Below are positions 1 through 7,696 of a stretch of DNA of 64,000 bases, in pieces. Source of the stretch: Geodermatophilus africanus (lineage in GTDB: Bacteria > Actinomycetota > Actinomycetes > Mycobacteriales > Geodermatophilaceae); the NCBI RefSeq assembly GCF_900107105.1, contig NZ_FNOT01000003.1, forward strand, positions 1 to 64,000, given 5' to 3'. The notes below the pieces were generated by a model, which worked only from the letters and a program-made list of their open reading frames with translations, was not told where the DNA came from and did not search any database. The first letter of the stretch is position 1, and the number at the start of each line of letters is the position of its first letter. A program made the position numbers and the translations under genes.

Positions 1-1
1 C

Positions 2-76
2 CGCTGCCTGAAGCGACTCATCGCTCGAGAGCTCTACTACCTGCTCACCGCATCGCCACCGGCCCGAGCCTCTTGA
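2..76 (+). mobile_element. C-terminal end of a probable IS110-family transposase, cut by the window edge
   Basis: The frame from base 2 to the TGA at 74-76 reads as a basic tail beginning RCLKRLIARELYYLL. That sequence resembles the extreme C-terminus of IS110/IS116/IS902-type transposases (RCLKR followed by an aromatic-rich REIY/REVY segment). Only 24 residues are visible, so neither the catalytic DEDD nor the Ser domain can be checked, and whether the copy is intact is unknown. If it is IS110, its right end should lie in the gene-free bases 77-130, where I see no obvious terminal repeat; IS110 elements usually lack one. Confidence 0.42.
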
Positions 77-130
77 CGATCCATAGGAGCATCGGCGGCC
101 TCGAGCCGCCTCCCCGGACCTCCCAGCCCG

Positions 131-877
131 GTGCTCCAGACTCGCCCCGTGGCGTGTGTCCTCCCTCGACGGGCTCCCGTGCGGACGGCGGTGGCCGCCG
201 TCCTGCTGGCCGCCGTCGCCGGCTGCGGCCTGGCGGCGGACGACAGCCGGCCCGGGACGGGGGCGCCCGCGACGTCCGCCACGTCCAGCAGCCCGGCCCC
301 GACGACGGCCGCCCCGGCCCCCCCGCGCACCTTCGTCGCGGTCGGCGACTCGATCACCGCGGGCGCCACGGACGTGTCGCAGCCCCTCGTCGAGGACCGG
401 GTCCAGGGCGACGCCTCCTGGCTGCCGGCCGCGGAGCAGGCGAGCGGCGTGGACCTCGTGGCCGGCTGGGCGGTCCCCGGGGCCACGACCGCGGACATGC
501 TGGCCGGGGTCGAGCCCACCGACTGGACCGCCGACGTGGTCGTCGTCATGGCCGGCACCAACGACCTGGCCCGCGGAGTGCCGTGGCAGGAGTCGGCCGC
601 CGCCATCGAGGGCGTCGTCGCGGCGGCCGGTGCGCCGGCCGCCGTGGTCGTCGCCATCGCGCCCAACGACACCCGCCCCGCGGCCCGCAACGGCTTCAAC
701 GCCGCGCTCGCCGAGCTGGCCGGCCGCAACGGGTGGACCTACCTCGACCCCTGGACCGAGGTCGACGCGGGCGGCGCCTTCACCCCCGGCGCGTCGCCGG
801 ACGGCGTGCACCCGACGCCGGCCGTGGCCGCCGCCGCGGGGGACCGGATCGGCCGCTCGCTGGCCGCGCTCGGCTGA
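131..877 (+). CDS. Secreted SGNH/GDSL-family hydrolase, probable lipoprotein
   Basis: A 248-residue protein starting at GTG. An Arg-rich n-region and a hydrophobic stretch lead to a lipobox-like AVAGC with Cys32, so it is probably exported and lipid-anchored. A Pro/Thr/Ala-rich linker (about 40-66) precedes the catalytic domain. Block I is GDSITAG at 72-78 with nucleophile Ser74, block III is GTND near 142-145, and the Asp/His dyad is DGVHP near 224-228. The family contains esterases, lipases and acyl-polysaccharide deacetylases. The substrate cannot be read from sequence, but an envelope ester is plausible given the neighbourhood. It is separated by 43 bases from purK, which has its own promoter. 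Confidence 0.85.
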   Translation: MLQTRPVACVLPRRAPVRTAVAAVLLAAVAGCGLAADDSRPGTGAPATSATSSSPAPTTAAPAPPRTFVAVGDSITAGATDVSQPLVEDRVQGDASWLPAAEQASGVDLVAGWAVPGATTADMLAGVEPTDWTADVVVVMAGTNDLARGVPWQESAAAIEGVVAAAGAPAAVVVAIAPNDTRPAARNGFNAALAELAGRNGWTYLDPWTEVDAGGAFTPGASPDGVHPTPAVAAAAGDRIGRSLAALG

Positions 878-906
878 GCCCGGCGGGCCGCCACCGCGAC
901 ACGCCC

Positions 907-912
907 TAGGCT
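907..912 (+). promoter_or_regulatory. -10 element of leaderless purK
   Basis: TAGGCT fits TANNNT and ends 8 bases before the purK GTG. That is the spacing expected when transcription begins at the start codon itself. No Shine-Dalgarno sequence precedes the GTG. Confidence 0.55.
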
Positions 913-920
913 GGGCACCC

Positions 921-2126
921 GTGGCCACTCCCGTCGACCCGCGCACCGGACTGCCCGTCGTCGCCATGGTCGGCGGCGGTCAGCTGGCCCGGATGACGCA
1001 CCAGGCCGCCGTCGCGCTCGGCCAGTCGCTGCGGGTCCTCTCCACCGGCCCCGACGAGTCGGCCGCCCTCGTGGCCGCGGACGTCCGCCTCGGCGACCAC
1101 CGCGACCTCGACGCCCTGCTCGCGCTCGCCGAGGGCGCCACCGTGGTCACCTTCGACCACGAGCACGTGCCCACCGAGCACCTGCGCGCGCTGGAGGCGG
1201 CCGGCCACCGGGTCGCGCCCGGACCCGACGCGCTGGTGCACGCCCAGGACAAGCTGGTGCTGCGCCGGGCGCTGGCCGCGGCGGGCGAGCCGCAGCCGCC
1301 CTGGGCCGAGGTCGCCTCCCTCGAGGAGGTCGCCGCCTTCGGGGACCGGCACGGCTGGCCGGTGGTCGTCAAGACGCCCCGCGGCGGCTACGACGGGCGC
1401 GGCGTGTTCGTCGTCGACGGCCCGGACGGGGTCCGGGAGCTCTTCGACCGGTACGACGCGCTGCTGGCCGAGCAGCAGGTCCCGATGGTCCGGGAGCTCT
1501 CCGCGCTGGTGGCCCGCTCGCCCTTCGGCCAGGTCGCCGTCTGGCCCGTGGTCGAGACCGTGCAGCGCGACGGCATCAACACCGAGGTGCTCGCGCCGGC
1601 GCCCGGGCTGGACGAGGCCACCGCGACCGCCGCGCAGAAGCTCGCCGTGCGGGTGGCCGACCGGGTCGGCGTCGTCGGCGTCATGGCCGTCGAGCTGTTC
1701 CAGACCGCCGACGGCGTCCTGGTCAACGAGCTGGCCATGCGACCGCACAACTCCGGGCACTGGACGATCGAGGGCTCGCGCACCAGCCAGTTCGAGCAGC
1801 ACCTGCGCGCCGTCCTGGACTACCCGCTGGGCGCCACGGCGATGGCCGCACCGGTCGTGGTGATGGCCAACGTGCTCGGCGGGCGCGCCTCCGAGGAGGG
1901 CTGGGGCGGCCCCGGCCTCGACGAGCGGGTGCACCACCTGATGGCGCACTGGCCCGACGTGAAGCTGCACTGGTACGGCAAGGGGCAGCGACCCGGGCGC
2001 AAGCTCGGCCACGTGACGGCGCTGGGCACCGACCTCGACGAGGTGCGCGCCCGGGCCACCGCCGCCGCCCGCTACCTGGCCGACGGTGAGGTCGACCCGG
2101 CGTTCGCCTTCCCGACCGAGCACTGA
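921..2126 (+). CDS. purK: N5-carboxyaminoimidazole ribonucleotide synthase
   Basis: PurK uses ATP and bicarbonate to carboxylate AIR to N5-CAIR in purine synthesis. The 401-residue protein opens with a nucleotide-binding GGGQLARM motif (about residues 15-22). The ATP-grasp signature [14 protein letters not shown] lies near 152-165, and the metal/ATP-site segment [16 protein letters not shown] near 269-284. Length is normal. The frame stays open upstream over the hydrolase gene, but that part is low-complexity shadow. The GTG at 921 is chosen because homology begins there and a TANNNT box lies 8 bases upstream. purE follows 43 bases later and uses the product. Confidence 0.96.
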   Translation: MATPVDPRTGLPVVAMVGGGQLARMTHQAAVALGQSLRVLSTGPDESAALVAADVRLGDHRDLDALLALAEGATVVTFDHEHVPTEHLRALEAAGHRVAPGPDALVHAQDKLVLRRALAAAGEPQPPWAEVASLEEVAAFGDRHGWPVVVKTPRGGYDGRGVFVVDGPDGVRELFDRYDALLAEQQVPMVRELSALVARSPFGQVAVWPVVETVQRDGINTEVLAPAPGLDEATATAAQKLAVRVADRVGVVGVMAVELFQTADGVLVNELAMRPHNSGHWTIEGSRTSQFEQHLRAVLDYPLGATAMAAPVVVMANVLGGRASEEGWGGPGLDERVHHLMAHWPDVKLHWYGKGQRPGRKLGHVTALGTDLDEVRARATAAARYLADGEVDPAFAFPTEH

Positions 2127-2169
2127 GACCGACCGAGCACCGAGACCGACCGAGCAGCGAGGAGCCCGC

Positions 2170-2670
2170 GTGGACCCGATCGTCGGCATCGTCATGGGCA
2201 GCGACTCCGACTGGCCGGTGATGGAGCCCGCCGCAGCGGCGCTGACCGAGTTCGGCGTCCCGTACGAGGCGCACGTCGTCTCCGCGCACCGCACCCCCCG
2301 CCGGATGCTCGAGTACGCCGAGACCGCCGCGGGCCGCGGGCTGCGGGTGGTCATCGCCGGCGCCGGGGGAGCGGCGCACCTGCCCGGGATGGTCGCCGCG
2401 GCCACGCCGCTGCCGGTGATCGGCGTCCCCCGGCCGCTGGACCGCCTCGACGGGCTGGACAGCCTGCTGTCGATCGTGCAGATGCCCGCCGGGGTGCCGG
2501 TCGCGACGGTCTCCATCGGAGGCGGCCGCAACGCCGGCCTGCTCGCCGTGCGCATCCTGGCCGCCTCCGACCCGGAGCTGCGGTCCGCCGTCGAGCGGTT
2601 CCAGGCCGATCTGGCGGAGTCCGTCCTCGCCCGGGACGCCACGCTGCAGGAGCGCGTCGCTTCCTCCTGA
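2170..2670 (+). CDS. purE: N5-carboxyaminoimidazole ribonucleotide mutase
   Basis: PurE converts N5-CAIR to CAIR, directly after PurK in purine synthesis. The 166-residue protein has the class I signatures MGSDSDW (near 9-15), SAHRTP (near 38-43) and the glycine-rich [12 protein letters not shown] loop (near 66-77). The GTG at 2170 has a GAGGAG ribosome site about 5 bases upstream. An earlier in-frame start at 2086 would overlap purK and add a low-complexity Arg/Pro tail. PurK-PurE pairing is standard in actinobacteria. Confidence 0.96.
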   Translation: MDPIVGIVMGSDSDWPVMEPAAAALTEFGVPYEAHVVSAHRTPRRMLEYAETAAGRGLRVVIAGAGGAAHLPGMVAAATPLPVIGVPRPLDRLDGLDSLLSIVQMPAGVPVATVSIGGGRNAGLLAVRILAASDPELRSAVERFQADLAESVLARDATLQERVASS

Positions 2671-2672
2671 CA

Positions 2673-2689
2673 GTAGGACGTCCTACGAT
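2673..2689 (+). promoter_or_regulatory. Palindromic operator candidate overlapping the fadE -10 box
   Basis: GTAGGACGTCCTAC (2673-2686) is a perfect 14-base palindrome. Its right arm overlaps TACGAT (2684-2689), a TANNNT -10 box that ends 8 bases before the acyl-CoA dehydrogenase GTG, so the transcript would be leaderless. A dimeric repressor bound here would block the promoter. A TetR-type regulator is a guess. Confidence 0.5.
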
Positions 2690-2697
2690 CTGTACTC

Positions 2698-3855
2698 GTG
2701 GGTAACAACGCTGCCGGGCTCTACGCCCTGACCGAGGAGCACGAGGCGATCCGCGAGGCGGTCCGCGACATCGCCGAGCGGGAGATCGCCCCCCACGCCG
2801 CCGAGGTGGACGCCGACTCGCGCTTCCCGGCCGAGGCGCAGAAGGCGCTCACCGCTGCCGGCTTCCACGCCACCCACATCCCCGAGGCCTACGGCGGGGA
2901 GGGCGCCGACGCGATCGCGACCTGCATCGTCATCGAGGAGGTCGCCCGCGTCGACGCGTCCGCGTCGCTGATCCCGGCGGTCAACAAGCTCGGCTCGATG
3001 CCGGTCATCCTGGCCGGCAGCGAGGACCTCAAGCAGCGGGTGCTGCGGCCGATCGCCGCCGGCGAGGCGATGATCAGTTACGGCCTCTCCGAGCGCGAGG
3101 CCGGCTCCGACGCCGCTGCGATGCGGACCCGCGCCCGGCTCGACGGCGACAGCTGGGTGCTCAACGGCACCAAGGCCTGGATCACTAACTCCGGCGTCTC
3201 CGAGTGGTACACGGTCATGGCCGTCACCGATCCGGAGAAGGGCGCCAACGGCATCTCCGCGTTCGTCGTCCACCGGGACGACCCCGGCTTCGCGGTCGGC
3301 CCCAAGGAGCGCAAGATGGGCATCAAGGGGTCGCCCACCTGCGAGCTCTACCTCACCGACTGCACCATCCCGGCCGACCGGGTCGTCGGCGAGCCGGGCA
3401 CCGGCTTCAAGACCGCGCTGCGGACGCTGGACTTCACCCGCCCGACCATCGGCGCGCAGGCCGTGGGCATCGCGCAGGGCGCTCTGGACGCCGCGGTCGC
3501 CTACGTCAAGGAGCGCCGGCAGTTCGGGAAGGCCATCTCGGAGTTCCAGGGCGTGCAGTTCATGCTCGCCGACATGGACATGCGGATCCAGGCGGCCCGC
3601 CACCTGGTCTACGTCGCCGCGGCCGCCGGTGAGCAGGGCCGCCCCGACGTCGCCCGCGTCTCCGCCTCCGCCAAGGCGTTCGCCTCCGACGTCGCCATGC
3701 AGGTCACCACCGACGCCGTCCAGCTGTTCGGCGGCGCCGGCTACACCCAGGACTTCCCGGTCGAGCGGATGATGCGCGACGCCAAGATCACGCAGATCTA
3801 CGAGGGCACCAACCAGGTCCAGCGCATGGTGATCGTTCGGAGCCTCCTGAAGTAG
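2698..3855 (+). CDS. Acyl-CoA dehydrogenase (FadE25-like)
   Basis: A flavoprotein that oxidises acyl-CoA to enoyl-CoA, passing electrons to ETF. The 385-residue length is normal for short/branched-chain ACADs. Visible family features are the SYGLSEREAGSDAAAM flavin-site segment (near 122-137), WITNSG (near 160), the ERRQFGKAISEFQ motif (near 268) and the C-terminal QIYEGTNQVQRM segment, whose Glu is the catalytic base. The GTG start has no ribosome site but a TANNNT box 8 bases upstream. Position next to purE matches mycobacterial fadE25. Chain-length preference cannot be read. Confidence 0.93.
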   Translation: MGNNAAGLYALTEEHEAIREAVRDIAEREIAPHAAEVDADSRFPAEAQKALTAAGFHATHIPEAYGGEGADAIATCIVIEEVARVDASASLIPAVNKLGSMPVILAGSEDLKQRVLRPIAAGEAMISYGLSEREAGSDAAAMRTRARLDGDSWVLNGTKAWITNSGVSEWYTVMAVTDPEKGANGISAFVVHRDDPGFAVGPKERKMGIKGSPTCELYLTDCTIPADRVVGEPGTGFKTALRTLDFTRPTIGAQAVGIAQGALDAAVAYVKERRQFGKAISEFQGVQFMLADMDMRIQAARHLVYVAAAAGEQGRPDVARVSASAKAFASDVAMQVTTDAVQLFGGAGYTQDFPVERMMRDAKITQIYEGTNQVQRMVIVRSLLK

Positions 3856-3873
3856 GGGAGCCGGCACCACGCG

Positions 3874-3917
3874 CGACGACGGCCCCTGACTCCCGCCGGA
3901 GCCAGGGGCCGTCGTCG
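3874..3917 (+). terminator. Hairpin terminator between fadE and the ars peptide
   Basis: GACGACGGCCCCTG (3875-3888) pairs perfectly with 3903-3916, extended by C3874/G3917. CTCC and GGAG in the loop can pair as well. It lies between genes that converge on it, so it may work in both directions. No U-tract follows, as is usual at high GC. Confidence 0.7.
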
Positions 3918-3924
3918 TCCGGCG

Positions 3925-3993
3925 TCAGCAGCAGCCGGCGCTGCACTCCTGGGTGGTGCAGTCGTCGCAGCACTCGTCGGTCACAGCGGTCAC
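3925..3993 (-). CDS. 22-residue cysteine-rich peptide, second gene of the arsI operon
   Basis: This short frame starts with GTG at 3993, reads MTAVTDECCDDC then TTQECSAGCC, and ends at TGA. Six of 22 residues are cysteine (8, 9, 12, 17, 21, 22), in pairs like a small metal or metalloid chelator. A near-ideal GGAGGGAGGT ribosome site lies immediately upstream, and the frame starts 15 bases after the arsI stop on the same strand, so co-translation is likely. No known family is recognised. I infer a thiol-rich As(III)/Cd/Hg-binding or metallochaperone-like peptide. Its brevity means most gene finders would miss it. The downstream hairpin (3874-3917) would end the transcript. Confidence 0.62.
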   Translation of the reverse strand: MTAVTDECCDDCTTQECSAGCC

Positions 3994-4008
3994 CTCCCTC
4001 CGGCGTCG

Positions 4009-4479
4009 TCAGTGGGGAGCTCGCTGGCTGGGCGGAGTGCAGCAGACCGGCGCGGCGGCGGTCTCGCCGACGGGCTCGCTGGCCGCGGGGACGGCGTCGC
4101 CGGAGAAGGTGGGACTGTCGGCGAGCACGGTGTAGACCTCCCACCGCTCGCCGCCGGGGGTGCTCTCCACCCAGAACTTCGTCTGCTTGGCGTAGCAGCA
4201 GGTCGAGTCGCGCTCCTCGGTCGACGCGAGGCCGACCGCGGCGAGGCGGGTCTGCTCGGCGTCGACCTCGTCGACCGATGCCACCTCGACACCGAGGTGG
4301 TTCAGGGTGCCGCCGGAGCCCGGGTTCTCCAGCAGCACCAGCTTCAGTGGCGGGTCGGCGATCGCGAAGTTCGCGTACCCGGGCCGGGTCTTGACCGGCT
4401 CGGTCCCGAACAGCTTGGCGTAGAAGGCCGTCGCGGCCTCGACGTCGTCGACGTCGAGGGCGAGCTGGATGCGGGACAC
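4009..4479 (-). CDS. arsI: ArsI/CadI-family heavy-metal resistance metalloenzyme (C-As lyase-like)
   Basis: A vicinal-oxygen-chelate fold protein of 156 residues. ArsI enzymes cleave the C-As bond of trivalent organoarsenicals; the related CadI is cadmium-induced. Candidate Fe(II) ligands are Gln5, His61 (in LNHLGVEV) and Glu114 (in RWEVY). The thiol substrate site is the vicinal Cys94-Cys95 in CCYAKQ. A second pair, Cys146-Cys147, sits in the loose C-terminal tail and may pass metalloid on. Start GTG at 4479 has AGGAGG just upstream; longer open frame beyond it runs antisense to arsR. Divergent from arsR across a shared operator and followed by the Cys-rich peptide. Confidence 0.88.
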   Translation of the reverse strand: MSRIQLALDVDDVEAATAFYAKLFGTEPVKTRPGYANFAIADPPLKLVLLENPGSGGTLNHLGVEVASVDEVDAEQTRLAAVGLASTEERDSTCCYAKQTKFWVESTPGGERWEVYTVLADSPTFSGDAVPAASEPVGETAAAPVCCTPPSQRAPH

Positions 4480-4593
4480 GGGTGACCTCCTGATCAAAAC
4501 CATTGATGGTTGTTGATAGGAAACTGTGCCGCTATCATCGATGGCTGTCAATGGGTACGCGGGGGCGATCACGACGACGAGGAGACCGACCCG
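4480..4593. promoter_or_regulatory. Divergent ars promoter/operator region
   Basis: The region is AT-rich for this genome. ATCAA (4493-4497) faces TTGAT (4503-4507), with a second TTGAT at 4513-4517; ATCAA/TTGAT half-sites are typical ArsR targets. A plus promoter can be drawn as TTGTTG (4510-4515), 17 bases, TATCAT (4533-4538), which would give arsR a leader of about 50 bases. A minus -35, TTGACA, reads from 4551 to 4546, but its -10 is weak. The half-sites sit between arsI and the arsR promoter, so ArsR could repress both directions. Confidence 0.55.
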
Positions 4594-4950
4594 ATGACCG
4601 TGCGCGAGCTGCCGGTGCTCAACCAGCCCGAGGTGGTCGCCTGCTGCGCGCCGCTGGCCGCCGAGGTGCTCGCTGCGCCCGGCGCGAAGGTCCTGGCGCG
4701 GCAGTTCGCCGCGCTGGGCGACCCCGTGCGTCTGCAGCTGCTGTCCCTGCTGGCCACCGCCGAGGGTGGCGCGATCTGCGTGTGCGACCTGACCGAGCCG
4801 GTCGGCCGGACCCAGGGCACGGTGAGCCACCACCTGCGGGTCCTGGTCGAGAGCGGGCTGGCCACCAGCGAGAAGCGCGGCCGCAACGTCTGGTACGCCG
4901 TCGTCCCGGGTGCCCTGGAGGCGCTGCGCGCCGCGCTGGCGACCCGCTGA
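4594..4950 (+). CDS. arsR: ArsR/SmtB-family arsenic-responsive repressor
   Basis: A 118-residue winged-helix repressor that should leave DNA on binding As(III). The recognition helix region is QGTVSHHLRVL (near 74-84). Candidate metalloid thiols are Cys17-Cys18 in the N-terminal helix and Cys62/Cys64 in ICVCDL, an arrangement reminiscent of Corynebacterium ArsR, which combines N-terminal and alpha-3 cysteines. The ATG at 4594 is preferred: GACGAGGAG lies upstream and the family starts here; the frame from 4510 would run back through the promoter. It is divergent from arsI and followed by arsC after a 166-base gap (4951-5116) with nothing recognisable except a GGGAGG ribosome site for arsC. 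Confidence 0.93.
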   Translation: MTVRELPVLNQPEVVACCAPLAAEVLAAPGAKVLARQFAALGDPVRLQLLSLLATAEGGAICVCDLTEPVGRTQGTVSHHLRVLVESGLATSEKRGRNVWYAVVPGALEALRAALATR

Positions 4951-5116
4951 CCGCGGTGGCCTCAGCGGTGGCACGTGAGGCGCCGGCCGAGGCGCTCGGC
5001 ACGGTGTCCGCGGCGCTCGACCCGTCTCCCGCACGTCGTCCGACACGTCCGCCGGCGGGCTCAGCGCGACCGGCCCCACCGCCACCCCGCCCCCGCCACC
5101 CCTCGGGAGGAACGCC

Positions 5117-5527
5117 ATGACCACCAAGCCGTCCGTGCTGTTCAGCTGCGTGCACAACGCCGGCCGGTCGGTCGCCGCCGCCGCGCTGCTGCGCCATCAC
5201 GGCGGCGACCGCGTCGACGTCCGCAGCGCCGGCTCCCAGCCCGGCACCGAGGTGAACCCGGTCGTCGCGCAGGTGCTCGCCGAGCGCGGCCTGCCGGTCG
5301 GCGACCACACACCCACCAAGCTGCGGTACGACCTGGTCGAGGCCGCCGACGTCGTGGTCACCATGAGCTGCGGCGAGACCTGCCCGTACGTGCCCGGCAA
5401 GCGGTACGAGGACTGGCCGGTCGACGACCCGAAGGGCCAGGACCTCGACACGGTGCGGCGCATCGTCGACGACCTCGACGTCCGGGTTCGCGCGCTGCTG
5501 GCCGAGCTGGTGTCCCCCCGGTCGTAG
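5117..5527 (+). CDS. arsC: Low-molecular-weight phosphatase-like arsenate reductase
   Basis: Reduces arsenate to arsenite in the cytosol. The 136-residue protein carries the phosphatase-type CX5RS loop CVHNAGRS (11-18, nucleophile Cys11). Cys85 and Cys89 follow in MSCGETCP, then PGKRYEDWPVDDP, whose Asp is the general acid. The ATG has GGGAGG 7 bases upstream. Electrons may come from thioredoxin or mycothiol/mycoredoxin; the cysteine spacing alone does not decide. No arsenite efflux gene (arsB or acr3) follows in this window. Confidence 0.9.
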   Translation: MTTKPSVLFSCVHNAGRSVAAAALLRHHGGDRVDVRSAGSQPGTEVNPVVAQVLAERGLPVGDHTPTKLRYDLVEAADVVVTMSCGETCPYVPGKRYEDWPVDDPKGQDLDTVRRIVDDLDVRVRALLAELVSPRS

Positions 5528-5570
5528 CGCGGCGGCTGGGAGCCTGCTGGACGGGCCCGGCGGGGGACCC

Positions 5571-5612
5571 GGCCGATCCACCCCGTCGGCTCAGCGTCGG
5601 GGTGGACCGGCC
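5571..5612. terminator. Hairpin downstream of arsC
   Basis: TCCACCCCG (5577-5585) pairs with CGGGGTGGA (5598-5606). GGCCG (5571-5575) pairs with CGGCC (5608-5612) across one A/C mismatch. The stop codon of the truncated ATPase fragment on the minus strand lies in the loop. Confidence 0.6.
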
Positions 5613-5779
5613 CCCGCGAACAGGTCGAGGACCAGGTTGAACAAGGAGAAGACGTTGGTGCGCAGGATCAGCGCGTAGCTGCGCGAGGACCGGCTGACGG
5701 CGGCGTTCGCCTCGCCGCGCCGGCGCCGGGACGCGACCTCGGCCGCGGACAGCCCCTCGGGCCCGGTGGTCGCCGCCAC
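5591..5779 (-). pseudogene. N-terminal fragment of a cation-transporting P-type ATPase
   Basis: The 62-residue frame from GTG at 5779 contains GLSAAEVASRRRRGEANAA, then RTNVFSLFNLVL. This is the cytosolic N-terminal (Cation_ATPase_N) segment of a P-type ATPase up to the start of the first membrane helix, where a full pump of several hundred more residues would continue. It instead ends after LDLFAGAGPPRR, inside the hairpin downstream of arsC. No DKTGT or other pump motif occurs nearby in any frame. I read it as a deletion remnant. Bases 5780-6002 show no gene. Confidence 0.65.
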
Positions 5780-6002
5780 GCGTGCGCGTCCGTCGCCTGC
5801 ACGTCCATCCCGCCCACTCCCCGCCCCGGCCGCTCTCACCCCGGAACCGGCCGGCTGTCCGTCGTGTGCGCCGGTCGGCGGCGGCTCGGCGGCCTGACCC
5901 CGCTCCCGGAGTGTCCCCCGCAGGAGCCGTCGTCGCCCCCGATCCCCGGTCGTCCCGCCCGGTCGCAGGCGGCTCCGGCGCGCGTACGAGGATGGGCACG
6001 CA

Positions 6003-6836
6003 ATGAGAAGACGCACGGTGGGCACCGAGGACGCGCGCTCCTGGTTGCTGGTCAACGGCGCCCGCACCGACCTGTTCGACCGGGCCGCGGAGTCGCGGGC
6101 CGACCAGATCGTGCTCGACATCGAGGACGCGGTCGACCCCGCGAACAAGGACGAGGCCCGTGCCGGCGTGATCGAGTGGCTGTCGAACGGCGGTCGCCCG
6201 GCCTGGGTGCGGATCAACGACCGCTCGACGGACTCCTGGGACGACGACGTCGCCAAGCTCGCCGGGGTGCCCGGCCTGCTCGGCGTGATGCTGGCCAAGA
6301 CCGAGGCGGGGGAGCAGGTCACCGAGACCGCCGACCGGCTCGGCGGTTCGACGCCCGTCCTGGCGCTGGTCGAGTCGGCGCTGGGCATCGAGGAGGCCGT
6401 CTCCATCGCCCGGGCCCGCGGCGCCTTCCGGCTGGCCTTCGGCAGTGGGGACTACCGCCGCGACACCGGCACCGGCGCCGACGACCTGGCCATGGCCTAC
6501 CCGCGCTCCCGCCTGGTCCTGGCCAGCCGGATCGGCGGCCTCCCCGGGCCCATCGACGGCCCGACGGTGAGCAGCAGCCACCCCGTGCTGCGCGAGCAGA
6601 CCGCCGTCACCGTCTCCCTGGGGCTCACCGGCAAGCTCTGCCTGGACCCCGAGCAGACGCCAGTGATCAACGAGGTCATCAGCCCGACGCCGTCCGACGT
6701 CGCGTGGGCCCGGGACTTCCTGGCCGACTTCGAGGCCCGGGGCCGGGTCATCCGCGACGGCAGCGACAAGCCGCGGCTGGGGCGGGCCCGCAAGATCGAG
6801 CGGCTGGCGCAGACCTTCGGCGTCGAGCCGGCCTGA
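6003..6836 (+). CDS. CitE-like HpcH/HpaI-family lyase
   Basis: A 277-residue TIM-barrel protein of the CitE/malyl-CoA/citramalyl-CoA lyase group, which cleaves or forms C-C bonds of acyl-CoA thioesters with Mg2+. Visible features: VLDIEDAVDPANKDEAR (near 37-53) with acidic metal-site residues; WVRIN (near 69); LALVESALGIEEA (near 122) with the metal-binding Glu; FGSGDYRRD (near 147). Length is close to family norm. The ATG at 6003 has GAGGA about 11 bases upstream. The scoAB genes are on the opposite strand nearby, so a shared acyl-CoA route is possible but not shown. Confidence 0.82.
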   Translation: MRRRTVGTEDARSWLLVNGARTDLFDRAAESRADQIVLDIEDAVDPANKDEARAGVIEWLSNGGRPAWVRINDRSTDSWDDDVAKLAGVPGLLGVMLAKTEAGEQVTETADRLGGSTPVLALVESALGIEEAVSIARARGAFRLAFGSGDYRRDTGTGADDLAMAYPRSRLVLASRIGGLPGPIDGPTVSSSHPVLREQTAVTVSLGLTGKLCLDPEQTPVINEVISPTPSDVAWARDFLADFEARGRVIRDGSDKPRLGRARKIERLAQTFGVEPA

Positions 6837-6843
6837 CCGGCGC

Positions 6844-6870
6844 GGGAGCCGCCCGGGTGCGGCAGCTCCC
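6844..6870. terminator. Convergent-gene hairpin
   Basis: GGGAGC (6844-6849) pairs with GCTCCC (6865-6870), and inner GC-rich bases can also pair. It lies between the convergent stops of the CitE-like gene (6836) and the DUF1028 gene (6875). Confidence 0.5.
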
Positions 6871-6874
6871 CTGA

Positions 6875-7696
6875 TCACCCCAGCAGCCGCGAGACCCCGG
6901 ACAGCCGGGCGTCGCCGGCCATCGCGGCCAGCCACACCGACCAGCCCGGGCGGGCCCGCATCGCCTCCAGCGCCGTCCGCGCCGCGTCGCGGTCCCCGCG
7001 CTGCGAGGCGGCCAGCGCGGCGTAGAGGTCGCGGGCCCCCTCGGGCGCGAACAGCGCGAGGGTCTCGTAGTCGCGCTCGTCGTAGGCGCGCTGCAGGTTG
7101 CGCAGCATCCGCAGCTGCGCGACCGGGTCGCCGGAGTCGTCGACCCGCAGGTCCATCCGCACGCCGTCGTCCTCGTCGGTGACCGGCGTCCCGCTGACCA
7201 CCAGCAGCGCGGCGGACTGCCGGCCGCGGACGTCCCCGCCGGCGTCCTGCCCGGCGGTGAGCGCGGCCAGCAGCCGGTCGGGCAGGTCGCCGCGGGCGGC
7301 GGTCCAGGCCTGCGCCATCGCCGGCAGCACCTCCGGCGAGGCGAGCATGTTGCCCTGCACGCTCATCTGTTCGCCGACCAGGTGGCCGCTCACCGGGAAC
7401 GAGCCGCGCCCGGTGTCGGCCGCTACCCGGCCGGTGGCGTCCAGGACGGCGATCTGCCGGTCGACGTCCTCGGCCGCGTGCGCCGCCGCCCGGACCAGGT
7501 CGCCCGGGTCGGCGCCGTCGGCGAGGCCGGCCAGCAGCGACGGGCCCAGGCCGCGCCGGCTGCGGGCCTGGACGGCGACCACGCCCACCCCCGGCCGGGC
7601 GCTGGGCACCGCGCGGCCGACGGCGAGGATGCACGACGACACGGCGATGCCCAGCTCGCCGGTGCCCGGGTCCCGGGCGACGACCGAGAAGGTCAC
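6875..7696 (-). CDS. DUF1028 family protein (Ntn-hydrolase-like)
   Basis: A 273-residue protein whose N-terminus ([20 protein letters not shown], then [11 protein letters not shown] near 45) is characteristic of DUF1028, a family with a predicted Ntn-hydrolase fold and no settled function. A C-terminal segment near 195-230 ([20 protein letters not shown]) looks tetratricopeptide-like. The GTG start overlaps the scoB stop by four bases (GTGA), so it is the last gene of the TIGR03089-scoA-scoB run and probably translationally coupled. A role tied to acyl-CoA metabolism is inferred only from position. Confidence 0.78.
   Translation of the reverse strand: MTFSVVARDPGTGELGIAVSSCILAVGRAVPSARPGVGVVAVQARSRRGLGPSLLAGLADGADPGDLVRAAAHAAEDVDRQIAVLDATGRVAADTGRGSFPVSGHLVGEQMSVQGNMLASPEVLPAMAQAWTAARGDLPDRLLAALTAGQDAGGDVRGRQSAALLVVSGTPVTDEDDGVRMDLRVDDSGDPVAQLRMLRNLQRAYDERDYETLALFAPEGARDLYAALAASQRGDRDAARTALEAMRARPGWSVWLAAMAGDARLSGVSRLLG

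Noticed and set aside
156..920. An N-terminal extension that would make PurK 656 residues long
   Set aside because: The extra part overlaps the SGNH hydrolase in another frame and is Pro/Arg/Ser low complexity. PurK homology begins at 921, where a -10 box sits at leaderless spacing.
4503..5640. Plus and minus frames of 200-380 codons across arsR and arsC
   Set aside because: Shadow frames; only the ArsI, ArsR and ArsC frames show family motifs and ribosome sites.
5780..6406. Upstream extension of the P-type ATPase fragment across the CitE-like start
   Set aside because: No ATPase similarity upstream of 5779, and it is antisense to a well-supported lyase gene.
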